A DNA stretch of 64,000 bases from JAWPMT01 sp965229785 (lineage in GTDB: Bacteria > Bacteroidota > Bacteroidia > Cytophagales > Cyclobacteriaceae). Below, one piece after another: positions 44,879 through 53,600 of this stretch. The notes under the pieces were generated by a model. The model was not told the origin of the DNA and did no database searches. It worked only from the letters and a program-made list of their open reading frames with translations. Within the stretch, counting starts at the first letter, position 1. Each line of letters begins with the position of its first letter. The translations under genes and the position numbers were made by a program. The DNA lies in the NCBI GenBank assembly GCA_965229785.1, contig CBDDJS010000001.1, positions 6,820,001 through 6,884,000 on the forward strand. The letters are read 5' to 3'.

Positions 44879-45649
44879 ATGAATGTCCTACTGGTAGAAG
44901 ATGATTTGGACCAGGCTACCAAGGTAGTCAGTCGTGTCCAACGACACATGGGGAAGGATACCAAAATACTTGGACCTTTTTCGGAATTCAGTTCCGTACT
45001 TTCAATAGTGAAAGAACAGAAATTTCATCTGGCACTGATTGACATTCAATTGAAAAATGACCTTTACGCGGGCATAAATATTGCAGAAACCATTCAGCAA
45101 TTTCACCCTGTCCCTATTTTATTCATTTCAGGTGTGACCGAGAAAGAAATCGTAGAACGAGCGGATCAGGTCCATTCCAGTGATTTTCTGCAGAAGCCAT
45201 ACGATGATAAGAGCTTTTTCCGGGCATTGGAATACACTATACAGCGAATTGATTCTGGCCGTGGTGGTGGGTTCAAAAGAGTAATACGACCCAGGAACAA
45301 GGATCGTTATTGGATCAAAAGTGATCGGTCTGTTTACGAAAAGGTGGATCCTAAGCATATTGTGTGTGTAGAGGCTTTAGATCACCATTGTCGGTTTTAT
45401 ATCCGTAATGAAAAGCCTATCATCACTAGTGCTAAACTTAAGCAGGATGTATACGAAAATGGACTGGAGCCGTTAGGTACATTTTATTTATTGAATAGAA
45501 GCACGATCATAAATTTAGATGAAGTCGATCGTATCGAAGGAAATCAGGTGATTATGAGAGAACTCAAACCTCTAAACAATAAATCGCTACTCGTTCCGAA
45601 GGAAAGACGTAAAGAATTATTTGATTATTTAGGCATACCTGTAGACTAG
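44879..45649 (+). CDS. LytTR-family response regulator
   Basis: A 256-residue two-domain regulator. The receiver (about 1-120) has acidic VEDD near residue 6, the phospho-acceptor in LALIDIQL near 57, a Ser in FISGV near 85 and Lys in LQKPYDD near 103. The C-terminal LytTR DNA-binding domain (about 155-255) has HIVCVEALDHHCRFYI, GTFYLLNRSTIINLDEVDRIEG and PLNNKSLLVP. It is very probably phosphorylated by the TPR kinase encoded upstream and may bind the direct-repeat element seen at 42152 and 45783 (inferred). Confidence 0.9.
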   Translation: MNVLLVEDDLDQATKVVSRVQRHMGKDTKILGPFSEFSSVLSIVKEQKFHLALIDIQLKNDLYAGINIAETIQQFHPVPILFISGVTEKEIVERADQVHSSDFLQKPYDDKSFFRALEYTIQRIDSGRGGGFKRVIRPRNKDRYWIKSDRSVYEKVDPKHIVCVEALDHHCRFYIRNEKPIITSAKLKQDVYENGLEPLGTFYLLNRSTIINLDEVDRIEGNQVIMRELKPLNNKSLLVPKERRKELFDYLGIPVD

Positions 45650-45782
45650 TCCGGACCAGAGTAACAACGTTTGAGTATTTCTGAAAGGTAGTGATCGGGA
45701 CGTAAAAGTTACCTTGTGGTACGTCATTCATGCGCGGTTGTACAGCAAAGTGGTTTATTCTTCACGTTCTTTTTGAAGCCTA

Positions 45783-45810
45783 TCACGAAGTATAAACCAC
45801 ACTTCACGAA
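45783..45810 (+). promoter_or_regulatory. Direct-repeat regulatory element TCACGAA-N14-TCACGAA, copy 2
   Basis: Two TCACGAA heptamers with a 14-base spacer (21-bp period), ending 96 bases before the ATG of the LytTR gene at 45906. It matches the element at 42152-42180 in core, spacing, orientation to the gene and distance from the start codon. A candidate LytTR-type operator or activator site. Confidence 0.6.
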
Positions 45811-45905
45811 ATAAGTTTTTGATCAGTCATTAATTCAGCCAACTTCCATAAGCATTATCAGTGCTCCGGAAGGGGCCATGATGCTTGAATTAGAACCCGA
45901 TCGAG

Positions 45906-46640
45906 ATGAAAATACTGACTGCCATTAGTTCTTATTCCGGAGATCCATACAATCTGGAGGAAGCTGTTTTAGAAGCGAGTTATTCGATTGCGGTAAAGAC
46001 AACTCAGGAAATCAGACATGTAGATGAAGTGGATAGTATGGCTTCCTTTCACGGGGCCATTTTTCAGATCGAAACAGAAGAAGAACTCTATCAAAGTCAG
46101 TCGGTCATTCAACAACAATCCTCCCGATTTCCCATACCTTACCTTTATTTAGTACAGGGCTCATTTCCATTTGATGTAAATCAAATTAGCCAGCTCTTCC
46201 CCGATCAGTTGATACTGACACCCGTATCGCAAGACCATTTGCGACTTGTCATTCGTTTGTTCCTGTTGAAAATTCAGCAGGGTTATCATATCAATGGTGT
46301 GGAGCAAAGGGATAGGAAAAAGATTTGGCTGACCGTGAAAAGAGGCGTTTATCAAAGCATGGAAACAGACCACATCAAGTGGATAGAGGCCAGTGATCAT
46401 TATGTGAAAGTTTTCACGGATAATGAAGACTATGTCATGATCAAAGCTTCGTTAAAAGATTTCTATGAGAAGCACCTGAGCCACTTCGAAGACTTCTATA
46501 TCCTGAATCGATCTCTGATCATCAACACGACTAAAGTTTCGAAAATTGAAAATGGCAATCTTTACATCGACGGAGATAAACCTCTGAGTATCCCAAGGAC
46601 GAAAAGAGAGGCCGTGCTCGAGGTGTTAGAAGTGGGTTGA
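45906..46640 (+). CDS. LytTR protein with degenerate receiver-like domain
   Basis: A 244-residue protein. The C-terminal LytTR DNA-binding domain is clear (about 145-240: DHIKWIEASDHYVKVFT, FYILNRSLIINTTKVSKIENG, PLSIPRTKR). The N-terminal half has receiver-like alternation of strands and helices but not the acidic pocket, and the segment expected to hold the phospho-acceptor reads AIFQIETEE instead of a DxxL motif. It is probably phosphorylation-independent or controlled by other contacts. A 256-base gap with the paired TCACGAA element separates it from the preceding response-regulator gene, suggesting its own promoter. Confidence 0.8.
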   Translation: MKILTAISSYSGDPYNLEEAVLEASYSIAVKTTQEIRHVDEVDSMASFHGAIFQIETEEELYQSQSVIQQQSSRFPIPYLYLVQGSFPFDVNQISQLFPDQLILTPVSQDHLRLVIRLFLLKIQQGYHINGVEQRDRKKIWLTVKRGVYQSMETDHIKWIEASDHYVKVFTDNEDYVMIKASLKDFYEKHLSHFEDFYILNRSLIINTTKVSKIENGNLYIDGDKPLSIPRTKREAVLEVLEVG

Positions 46641-46713
46641 TTGAATTTTAATCCCTAAGAACCTTGCCCTTTTCTGACGATTCAATGCGAAACCAAGCCT
46701 GCTGATGTTAAGA

Positions 46714-46756
46714 ATAATTCGGTGAACAATCTAATTCACCAATCCTTCCGAATTAT
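46714..46756. terminator. Possible two-way terminator between convergent genes
   Basis: Nested inverted repeats: an outer ATAATTCGG/CCGAATTAT (46714-46722 and 46748-46756) and an inner GGTGAA/TTCACC. It spans the end of the minus-strand gene stopping at 46731 and lies 74 bases after the LytTR gene. No long T-run, so only tentative. Confidence 0.35.
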
Positions 46757-48284
46757 ACTTGATCTTGTTGATGTAGAAAACTTTCCGGTTGGACTTGAAA
46801 CCGAGGGCTCCGGGTTTTGCAAGGTTTTGTACGCCGGAAGCATAAAAGCATTCCTCATACCAATGGTCAAGGTCTTCATCAGGAGAGCTCTTGGAACGCA
46901 ATTCTTCCGTTTCGTCTGTGAGTTTCACCGGATTGTAAGTCTTTCCTTCTAATACTTCATTTTCTCGGACGATCTTAGAACGGATCTCATTCTCATCGAG
47001 GTACATCAACACCGTTTCATCTCCAAAGCTTCCTACTGAAACTAGTTTGTCCAACGAGTAGGTCTGAACGTCTTTGATTTTGAAGCTGTGATCCCATACG
47101 ATTTCACCATTATTATTGAAAGCCACAACAATGGCATGCGTAAACTTGTAACCCATGAAGGTCGTAGGTGTGCCACGACCGTAGGAGCCAAATGAGTAGG
47201 GCGCATTAAAATTACCTGAGCTACTGTATCGGGGATAATAAGCTTCTGCGATCATCAGATTTACGCCATTGTCAAGTTCTCGCATCTCATGGATCAGGAG
47301 TCGGTAATTGAATTTATTGTTCTTTCCCAGATCCTTTCTTCTTTTAATGCGTGCTTTGATACGTTGCTCCCTTTTGTCATTAAGATAGCCGAAGAAGTTT
47401 TCCAGGTCAGCAAAATTGTGGTACTTGATGAATTGCTGACGACCATTGACAAATTTTGACAGATATAATCCCTTGCTGTAAGACGTGCTTCGTTTGGAGT
47501 GTGCTCCGGCTACTAATTGGATGCCATTATCGAATGTAGTAGAAGCGCCATCGATGAGGTTTTTCTTGTCACCTGGTGTGATGAACAGATCCTGTACCAT
47601 GAGTCCTTCGGAGGTGAATGTCTTAGCCCGTATCGTATATTGTCGGCTGATTAATTTTTCCCGAACTACAACCGTAAACATTTCTTCATCATCGTCTATG
47701 ATGATATCCAGCAGTTGATTTCTGCTCTCATAGAATCCGGGAAGTACTTTGGGTTTCTTTTCCTTGACATTATAAGTAATGATCGCTGGTTTGTTATTGA
47801 CATTCCCACCCAAAATCATGGTTTCACCGATGACTTCAAAATATTCCATTCGAATTGGGAATACGGTAGTGATCTCAAATTCATTGACATTAGCTTGCTC
47901 GTCTATTTCGTAAACCAGTAAGTCCTGCATGCGGTATTGGGAGGCGGTCAGTAAAAGGTAATATTTCCCGCCAAAATATTCGTACCCGATCAGACGGCCA
48001 TTGATGTCAATAAAGAGGGGCTTTTGCCATTGTTCCTGAAGGGCGGTATCTAGTTTGGTCAGATTCCAGGTAAATTTTCCATCTACCTTTTTGTAGGTTT
48101 CTTCCAGTACGAGCAGACCGTCATATCCGCCATTGATGATGGTGAAATCTTGCTGTAACTTCTTTAATTCGAATTCTACCCGATTAGGTTGAACGAGTAA
48201 AGTACTGGTATCTTTTTCCTTTTTCTTTTGGGCAACGAGTGAAAGTTGAGCTACAATGAATATGAATGCCAAAAGTTTTCTCAT
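46731..48284 (-). CDS. Secreted hypothetical protein
   Basis: A 517-residue protein I do not recognise. It begins with a clear signal peptide (MRKLLAFIFIVAQLSLVAQ, then KKK); the ATG at 48284 is chosen because a longer frame to 48338 would bury that signal. The mature part is beta-rich with repeated strand pairs like a propeller (LLVYEIDEQ, AIITYNVKEKK, VVAFNNNGEIVWDHSF) and a basic segment near residues 300-320 (KREQRIKARIKRRKD). It ends with NRKVFYINKIKYN. Envelope location is inferred; function unknown. Confidence 0.75.
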   Translation of the reverse strand: MRKLLAFIFIVAQLSLVAQKKKEKDTSTLLVQPNRVEFELKKLQQDFTIINGGYDGLLVLEETYKKVDGKFTWNLTKLDTALQEQWQKPLFIDINGRLIGYEYFGGKYYLLLTASQYRMQDLLVYEIDEQANVNEFEITTVFPIRMEYFEVIGETMILGGNVNNKPAIITYNVKEKKPKVLPGFYESRNQLLDIIIDDDEEMFTVVVREKLISRQYTIRAKTFTSEGLMVQDLFITPGDKKNLIDGASTTFDNGIQLVAGAHSKRSTSYSKGLYLSKFVNGRQQFIKYHNFADLENFFGYLNDKREQRIKARIKRRKDLGKNNKFNYRLLIHEMRELDNGVNLMIAEAYYPRYSSSGNFNAPYSFGSYGRGTPTTFMGYKFTHAIVVAFNNNGEIVWDHSFKIKDVQTYSLDKLVSVGSFGDETVLMYLDENEIRSKIVRENEVLEGKTYNPVKLTDETEELRSKSSPDEDLDHWYEECFYASGVQNLAKPGALGFKSNRKVFYINKIKYNSEGLVN

Positions 48285-48356
48285 CGACTTGGTATTTAAG
48301 CGGAAACCGCACAAAAACAGACCTTTATGAATAAACAACTATCAATAACACTTCCT

Positions 48357-48764
48357 TTATGTTTCACTCATGCCGATGATCAGATCAAACTCTTCTGCTT
48401 TCACAGGTTGTACGGATAATCGGCTATTTCTTACCAAAACCATATTGGTTAAACGTTCATCGGCCTTGATTTCATCAAGGGTTACCGGACGTTTTAATGG
48501 GTTCACCGGAACAAAGTCCACAACACACCAACGATCATCATCGGTGGTAGGGTCCGGGTAATGTTCTCGAACCACCTCAGCGATACCCACAACGGACTTT
48601 TCATTGACGCTGTGATAAAAGAGTGCCTGGTCACCAACTTTCATGCTCTTCATGTTGTTACGCGCCTGGTAATTACGAACACCATCCCAATGATCCCGGC
48701 CTAATTTCACGAAATCGTCCCAGGAATAAGTATTTGGCTCTGATTTGATCAACCAGTAGTTCAT
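48357..48764 (-). CDS. EVE domain-containing protein
   Basis: A 135-residue single EVE (PUA-like) domain protein: MNYWLIKSEPNTYSWDDF at the start, WDGVRNYQARNNM near residue 26, GDQALFYHSV near 43 and LVRNSRLSVQPV near 109. This is the thymocyte-nuclear-protein-1 type. EVE domains resemble readers of modified bases and are thought to bind modified DNA or RNA; the cellular role in Bacteroidota is not settled. It stands alone, 73 bases downstream-to-upstream from the secreted protein gene on the same strand. Confidence 0.92.
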   Translation of the reverse strand: MNYWLIKSEPNTYSWDDFVKLGRDHWDGVRNYQARNNMKSMKVGDQALFYHSVNEKSVVGIAEVVREHYPDPTTDDDRWCVVDFVPVNPLKRPVTLDEIKADERLTNMVLVRNSRLSVQPVKAEEFDLIIGMSET

Positions 48765-48915
48765 GATAAAAAAAGTGTTTCAATAAGTTGAACAAACATC
48801 AATCGGTAAGGTTCACAGGTAAGAGGTTCCACCTACTTTTGATGTAGTAATACAATTTAACCAATTCTTTTGGCAATGATTTTGTCTAATCCATCTCAGT
48901 TGAGCAATTCTTGAA

Positions 48916-49929
48916 ATGAAGGTATTAATTATACGGTTTTCGTCATTAGGAGACATTATTCTTACATCGCCGGTGATCAGGACCTTGAAAGCACAACTTT
49001 CGGATGTAGAGATTCATTATGCTACAAAAGCGGCTTTCAAAGGCATTCTTGAAGCCAACCCTTACGTGGATCGCATTCACTTATTGGGTGATAGCCTTTG
49101 GGGCTTTTACAAGGAATTGAAGGTTGAATCTTTCGACGTAATCATAGACTTACACCGTAATCGAAGGACCTGGGTACTCAAAAATTTGCTCAGGGTAAAA
49201 TCATACAGCTATGATAAATTGAATTGGGAAAAATTCCTGATGGTTCGATTCAAGATCAATCGATTGCCTGCGAGACACATAGTAGACCGGTACATGGATA
49301 CCGTGGCTGCTTTGGATGTGAAGATGGATGCCCTGGGTTTGGATTACTTTGTTCCTGACAAGGATGTGGTGGAAAAAGACTGGCTTCCGGAAACCCATCG
49401 AGATGGATTTTATGCTGTGGTAGTCGGTGGACAACACGCCACCAAAAAATTACCCACTACCCGATTGATCGAGTTGTGTGATCGTATCAATAAGCCCATT
49501 ATTTTGTTAGGAGGAAAGGAGGATCAAAAAGTTGGGAAGGAGATCGAGCAGTTTTTTGTGCAGGGAGATGCAAATGATCCGAGAGAACAGCAATTGCAAA
49601 ATGAACTGGGAAAGAAAGCCCTTGTTTATAATGCATGTGGAAAGTTCAATTTCAATCAATCGGCTTCATTAGTTCAGCAATCCATCGCGGTTTTTACCCA
49701 TGATACGGGGCTCATGCATGTTGCGGCGGCCTTTAAAAAGAAGATCTTTTCGATTTGGGGTAATACGATCCCGGAATTTGGGATGTACCCTTATCGGACC
49801 TCCTTTACCATCTTTGAAAACAAAAAACTAGGTTGTCGGCCTTGCTCCAAAATTGGTTATAATCAATGCCCCAAAGGACACTTTAAATGCATGAATGACC
49901 TGTATTTTGATTTCTGGTTGCCGGGTTAA
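48916..49929 (+). CDS. Glycosyltransferase family 9 (heptosyltransferase-like)
   Basis: A 337-residue GT-B enzyme. The N-terminal LIIRFSSLGDIILTSPVIRTLK is the hallmark of ADP-heptose:LPS heptosyltransferases, and THDTGLMHVAAAFKKKIFSIWGNT near residue 255 is the conserved donor-side motif. It transfers a sugar, probably heptose or a related residue, onto lipid A core or another envelope glycan at the inner membrane. There is no glycan cluster around it, so the acceptor is unknown. Confidence 0.9.
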   Translation: MKVLIIRFSSLGDIILTSPVIRTLKAQLSDVEIHYATKAAFKGILEANPYVDRIHLLGDSLWGFYKELKVESFDVIIDLHRNRRTWVLKNLLRVKSYSYDKLNWEKFLMVRFKINRLPARHIVDRYMDTVAALDVKMDALGLDYFVPDKDVVEKDWLPETHRDGFYAVVVGGQHATKKLPTTRLIELCDRINKPIILLGGKEDQKVGKEIEQFFVQGDANDPREQQLQNELGKKALVYNACGKFNFNQSASLVQQSIAVFTHDTGLMHVAAAFKKKIFSIWGNTIPEFGMYPYRTSFTIFENKKLGCRPCSKIGYNQCPKGHFKCMNDLYFDFWLPG

Positions 49930-50057
49930 ACCTGACCCATTATTATCAATCAGTTAATTCAAATCCGCCACTTTTTAAGTCCTTGTTAGTTATCTTTTAT
50001 CAGTAATTTAATTTTTGGTATTCGCTAACAGCCTACCGGTTCATATTAATCCTTTTC

Positions 50058-50534
50058 ATGAAAAAGCTATATCTCATAAGGCACGCCAAGTCTTCCTGGA
50101 ACTTTGATGAGCTTGATGATTTTCATCGACCATTGGGTAAAAGGGGCCGAAGGGACGTAAGCCGGATGGGGCAATTCCTGAAGGATGAAGTGGAGGCTCC
50201 GGATCTAATACTTAGCAGCGGGGCAAGCCGTGCTTTTTATACCGCACTGCATTTTGCGGATCACTGGAAATACCCTGAAGAAAAGATCATTATTTCCGAC
50301 ATGCTTTATCATGCTGGAGTGGAGGATTTTGAAAATGTTCTGAAGGAAGTGCAGGAGTTTGATACGGTAGCCATTTTTGGTCATAATCCCGGACTCACGA
50401 TGTTTCACAATCGGATCAATGATGCCTATATCGACAATATCCCAACTTGCGGAATTGTAGGACTTCAGGTTGAGAAGGGTATTTCGAGACAGGAAACGAA
50501 GCGATTATTTTATCAGGTGCCTAAGGAGCTTTGA
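50058..50534 (+). CDS. SixA-like histidine phosphatase
   Basis: A 158-residue member of the histidine phosphatase superfamily. The catalytic RHG-type motif reads LYLIRHAKSSW (residues 3-13), and the second catalytic His lies in IFGHNPGLTMF near residue 112, as in SixA, which dephosphorylates phosphohistidine on phosphorelay proteins in E. coli. A Ser-Gly-Ala segment SSGASRA near 52 is also typical. The substrate here is unknown. Confidence 0.88.
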   Translation: MKKLYLIRHAKSSWNFDELDDFHRPLGKRGRRDVSRMGQFLKDEVEAPDLILSSGASRAFYTALHFADHWKYPEEKIIISDMLYHAGVEDFENVLKEVQEFDTVAIFGHNPGLTMFHNRINDAYIDNIPTCGIVGLQVEKGISRQETKRLFYQVPKEL

Positions 50535-50547
50535 GACCGTCATTATG

Positions 50548-50602
50548 GTTAATATATTAGCTATTTTTCATGAAAAAAGATATATTTGGCTAATATATTA
50601 AC
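50548..50602. promoter_or_regulatory. hipBA operator pair flanking a -7 box
   Basis: A 14-base sequence GTTAATATATTAGC (50548-50561) reappears as its exact reverse complement at 50589-50602. Each copy contains the perfect palindrome TAATATATTA, with centres 41 bp apart (about four helical turns). Between them TATATTTG (50581-50588) fits the -7 box. The second copy ends 5 bases before the hipB ATG. This fits cooperative binding of two HipB dimers over the promoter, as in autoregulated toxin-antitoxin operons. Confidence 0.78.
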
Positions 50603-50607
50603 GATTT

Positions 50608-50874
50608 ATGTTGAAACTGCCTCATGAAGTTTCTGAAGATCTTGCTCAAAAAAGCAGGCTGCTTCGGAAAGGCAAGAACCTGTCACAACAGCAATTGGCT
50701 GCCAGATCGGGAGTTTCTCTTGGAAGTCTCAAGCGATTTGAAAGTACAGGTCAAATTTCTTTGGAATCTCTGTTGAAAATAGCCATGGTGCTTGGACGTC
50801 TCAGTGACTTTGAGGCCTTATTCCAACCTCAGGATACATTACCGGCCTCATTGGATGATATCCTAAAACCGTAG
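50608..50874 (+). CDS. hipB: HipB-like antitoxin, HTH regulator
   Basis: An 88-residue Xre-type helix-turn-helix protein: LRKGKNLSQQQLAARSGVSLGSLKRFES forms the HTH (about 20-50). It precedes hipA by a single base and should neutralise the HipA kinase and repress the operon through the palindromes just upstream. Length and order match type II hipBA modules. The long C-terminal tail of E. coli HipB is replaced by a short acidic end. Confidence 0.88.
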   Translation: MLKLPHEVSEDLAQKSRLLRKGKNLSQQQLAARSGVSLGSLKRFESTGQISLESLLKIAMVLGRLSDFEALFQPQDTLPASLDDILKP

Positions 50875-50875
50875 T

Positions 50876-52114
50876 ATGGAACTGAAGCCCGTAGAATTGA
50901 TCCATGTAAAGATGTCAGTGGGACAGAACGTTGTTCCCGTTGGAAGGCTGGCTTTACATCAGGGAAAGATCCTCTTTGAGTTTGATGCTGGATTTGTAGA
51001 GACGGGTTTGAATATTTCTCCTTTTTACTTACCTCTTCAGCCAGGCGTACAGTCGGGTAAACCACAATTGTTTGATGGGCTTCCCGGAGTTTTCAACGAT
51101 TCGCTTCCGGATGGATGGGGTCGATTATTGCTGGATCGGGCAGTCATGGCAAAAGGAATACCTTACCAACAATTGACACCTTTGGACAGGCTGGCATATG
51201 TGGGTTCGATGGGTATGGGTGCACTGATCTATGAGCCAAACTATCAAGCGTCGGCTTCTGGATCGAGTGTGCTTGATCTGGACGAACTGGATGAAGAAAC
51301 AAAGGAGGTGTTAGATGGAGAGGCGCGAGAAGTGATTGATAAATTGTTGCAATTGGGAGGAAGTTCAGCAGGTGCAAGACCCAAGGTGCTTTTGACTTAC
51401 AATAGATCTTCCGATAAGCTGACGCGGGATAAACTGGAACTGGGAGCCACTGAAGAACCGTGGATGATTAAGTTTGCTTCAAATATGGACCAGCCAGACA
51501 TAGGAAATATCGAATATGCCTATGCGTTAATGGCGAAAGAAGCAGGACTGGATATGCCAGAAACACGACTCTTTCGAGGGAAAACTGACAAGGCCTACTT
51601 TGGCGTTAGGCGCTTTGATCGAGAAGGAGGGAAAAGAATACACATGCACACGGCAAGTGGTCTTTTGAATGCCGATCATCGCATTCCCAGTCTGGATTAT
51701 GAAAACTTATTGCGGGGAATGTTGGCTTTGAACCCGGACATGCGAGAGGTCGAAAAGTTATTTCGGTTGACTTGTTTCAATGTTTTTGCGCATAATCGTG
51801 ATGACCATAGCAAGAACTTCTCTTTTCTCATGGATTCCAAAGGGGAATGGTCATTTGCCCCGGCTTATGACCTCACTTTTTCATTCGGGCCCGGAGGTGA
51901 GCACAGTGCTTTGGTCATGGGAGAGGGACGGCATCCACACAAGTTACATTTGCTAAAAATGGCAAAGAAGTTTCAGCTCAGAAAAGGGCCTGAAATTATT
52001 GATCAGGTAGAGGAAGTGATTTCGAGGTGGTTGACTTTTGCCAGGCAAGCTGAGGTGAGTCCGGATTCCGCAAAGACGATTAACAGAAAGTTGGAATCAA
52101 TTCTGAGAAAATAA
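50876..52114 (+). CDS. hipA: HipA-like serine/threonine kinase toxin
   Basis: A 412-residue kinase with both HipA domains. The N-terminal subdomain has GLPGVFNDSLPDGWGRLLLDR near residue 70; GGSSAGARPK near 163 matches the Gly-rich nucleotide loop. The catalytic segment HNRDDHSKNF (306-315) has D309, and PAYDLTFSF is the metal-binding equivalent of DFG. In E. coli HipA phosphorylates glutamyl-tRNA synthetase and induces persistence. All key residues look intact, so the toxin should be active. The hairpin terminator downstream closes the operon. Confidence 0.9.
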   Translation: MELKPVELIHVKMSVGQNVVPVGRLALHQGKILFEFDAGFVETGLNISPFYLPLQPGVQSGKPQLFDGLPGVFNDSLPDGWGRLLLDRAVMAKGIPYQQLTPLDRLAYVGSMGMGALIYEPNYQASASGSSVLDLDELDEETKEVLDGEAREVIDKLLQLGGSSAGARPKVLLTYNRSSDKLTRDKLELGATEEPWMIKFASNMDQPDIGNIEYAYALMAKEAGLDMPETRLFRGKTDKAYFGVRRFDREGGKRIHMHTASGLLNADHRIPSLDYENLLRGMLALNPDMREVEKLFRLTCFNVFAHNRDDHSKNFSFLMDSKGEWSFAPAYDLTFSFGPGGEHSALVMGEGRHPHKLHLLKMAKKFQLRKGPEIIDQVEEVISRWLTFARQAEVSPDSAKTINRKLESILRK

Positions 52115-52151
52115 GTAATTGAAGGATGTCTAAGAAAAGTCCTCACAGCTG

Positions 52152-52200
52152 GTGGTATTTTCTCGACCTTCTACAGTAAAACCAGGTCGAGAAAAACCAC
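52152..52200. terminator. Long hairpin between convergent hipA and hslU
   Basis: Left arm 52152-52169 (GTGGTATTTTCTCGACCT) pairs with 52184-52200 (AGGTCGAGAAAAACCAC) over about 17 bp with one bulge and a 14-base loop. It lies 37 bases after the hipA stop and 16 before the hslU stop, so it probably ends transcription in both directions. Confidence 0.75.
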
Positions 52201-52216
52201 ATGACACTTTTGTTGA

Positions 52217-53593
52217 TTACAAAATATACTGACTCAAGTCCTTATCTTTCACCAGACCATCCAGTTTAGATGTAACCAAATCCTTGTCGATTACCACATG
52301 TGCATTGGCACCAATAGTATCGGGGATTTCGAACAGAATGTCGTTGAGGAGCTTACTCATGACTGTATGTAACCTTCTTGCGCCAATGTTTTCTACCTCT
52401 TCGTTGATCTGAAAGGCTATTTCGGCGATCTCCTCCAGCGCATCCTCCTGGAAAGTCAATTGTACTTCCTCCGCACCTAACAAGGCTGTGTATTGCTTGG
52501 TCAAAGAATTCTTGGGTTCTTTCAGAATTCTCAAAAAATCTTCTTTCGTCAGGTTTTCCAATTCCACACGGATAGGAAAGCGTCCCTGTAACTCAGGGAT
52601 CAGATCCGAAGGTTTGGAGAAGTGAAAAGCTCCGGCCGCGATGAACAGAATATGATCCGTATTGATGATGCCATATTTGGTGTTCACAGCACTTCCTTCT
52701 ACGATAGGAAGTAAATCTCTTTGTACCCCTTCACGACTAACATCAGGTCCACTTTTACCATTTCTCCCACCAGCGATTTTATCTACCTCATCTATGAATA
52801 CGATACCGGTATTAGCTGCACGCTTGATGGCTTCGTCCTTCACTTCGTCCATATCGATGAGTTTGGCAGTTTCTTCATCCATCAGGAGTTTCCGGGCTTC
52901 GGCGATCGTCACCTTACGCTTCTTGCTCTTCTTCGGCATCATGTTGCCAATCATTTCCTGTAAGTTGATCATGGAAGCTTCATCCATCATGCCGCCTCCA
53001 ATCATTCCTACACCAGAGCCGTTGGGAGCTTGAATATCAATCTCAATTTTGCGATCATCCAGTTCTCCATTCTTGACCTTTTCCCTGAATCGCTCCCGGG
53101 TCTTTTCGTTCAGTTCTTTTTCCTCCGTAGGAGAATCTTCTCCTATGGAATGGGTATTGGTAGTAGCTTTTAATGGGGGGATCAGTGCATCTAAAATGAT
53201 GGATTCGACGATTTCAGACGCTTTTTCCTCTACCTCTTCTTTTTTGGCCATTTTCACCATATTCACGGCCTGCTCTACCAGGTCGCGGACCATGCTTTCC
53301 ACATCTCGTCCCACATAGCCTACTTCTGTAAACTTTGAGGCTTCTACCTTGGTGAAAGGAGCTTGTGCAATTTTTGCCAGTCTCCGTGCAATTTCAGTTT
53401 TACCCACACCCGTCGAGCCGATCAAAAGGATGTTGTTTGGAACGATCTCTTTTTTGATGTCCTCTTTCACATTCATCCGGCGCCATCTGTTCCTTAAGGC
53501 AATCGCTACATTTTTTTTGGCGTCCTTTTGTCCGATAATGTATTTGTCGAGCTCTCCGACGATTTGGGTCGGAGTTAGGTTAATGTCTTCCAT
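52217..53593 (-). CDS. hslU: HslU, ATPase subunit of the HslUV protease
   Basis: A 458-residue AAA+ unfoldase. Motifs: LDKYIIGQKDAKKNVAIALRNRWRR at the start, Walker A GSTGVGKTE near residue 59, the pore loop EVGYVGRD, a long intermediate (I) domain (about 110-240), Walker B IVFIDEVDKIA, and the C-terminal tail DLSQYIL, which inserts into HslV. It unfolds proteins for the HslV peptidase. hslV is not in this window. It lies 7 bases downstream of porQ and is the last gene of the lon-porQ-hslU run. Confidence 0.95.
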   Translation of the reverse strand: MEDINLTPTQIVGELDKYIIGQKDAKKNVAIALRNRWRRMNVKEDIKKEIVPNNILLIGSTGVGKTEIARRLAKIAQAPFTKVEASKFTEVGYVGRDVESMVRDLVEQAVNMVKMAKKEEVEEKASEIVESIILDALIPPLKATTNTHSIGEDSPTEEKELNEKTRERFREKVKNGELDDRKIEIDIQAPNGSGVGMIGGGMMDEASMINLQEMIGNMMPKKSKKRKVTIAEARKLLMDEETAKLIDMDEVKDEAIKRAANTGIVFIDEVDKIAGGRNGKSGPDVSREGVQRDLLPIVEGSAVNTKYGIINTDHILFIAAGAFHFSKPSDLIPELQGRFPIRVELENLTKEDFLRILKEPKNSLTKQYTALLGAEEVQLTFQEDALEEIAEIAFQINEEVENIGARRLHTVMSKLLNDILFEIPDTIGANAHVVIDKDLVTSKLDGLVKDKDLSQYIL

Positions 53594-53600
53594 TTTGTGA

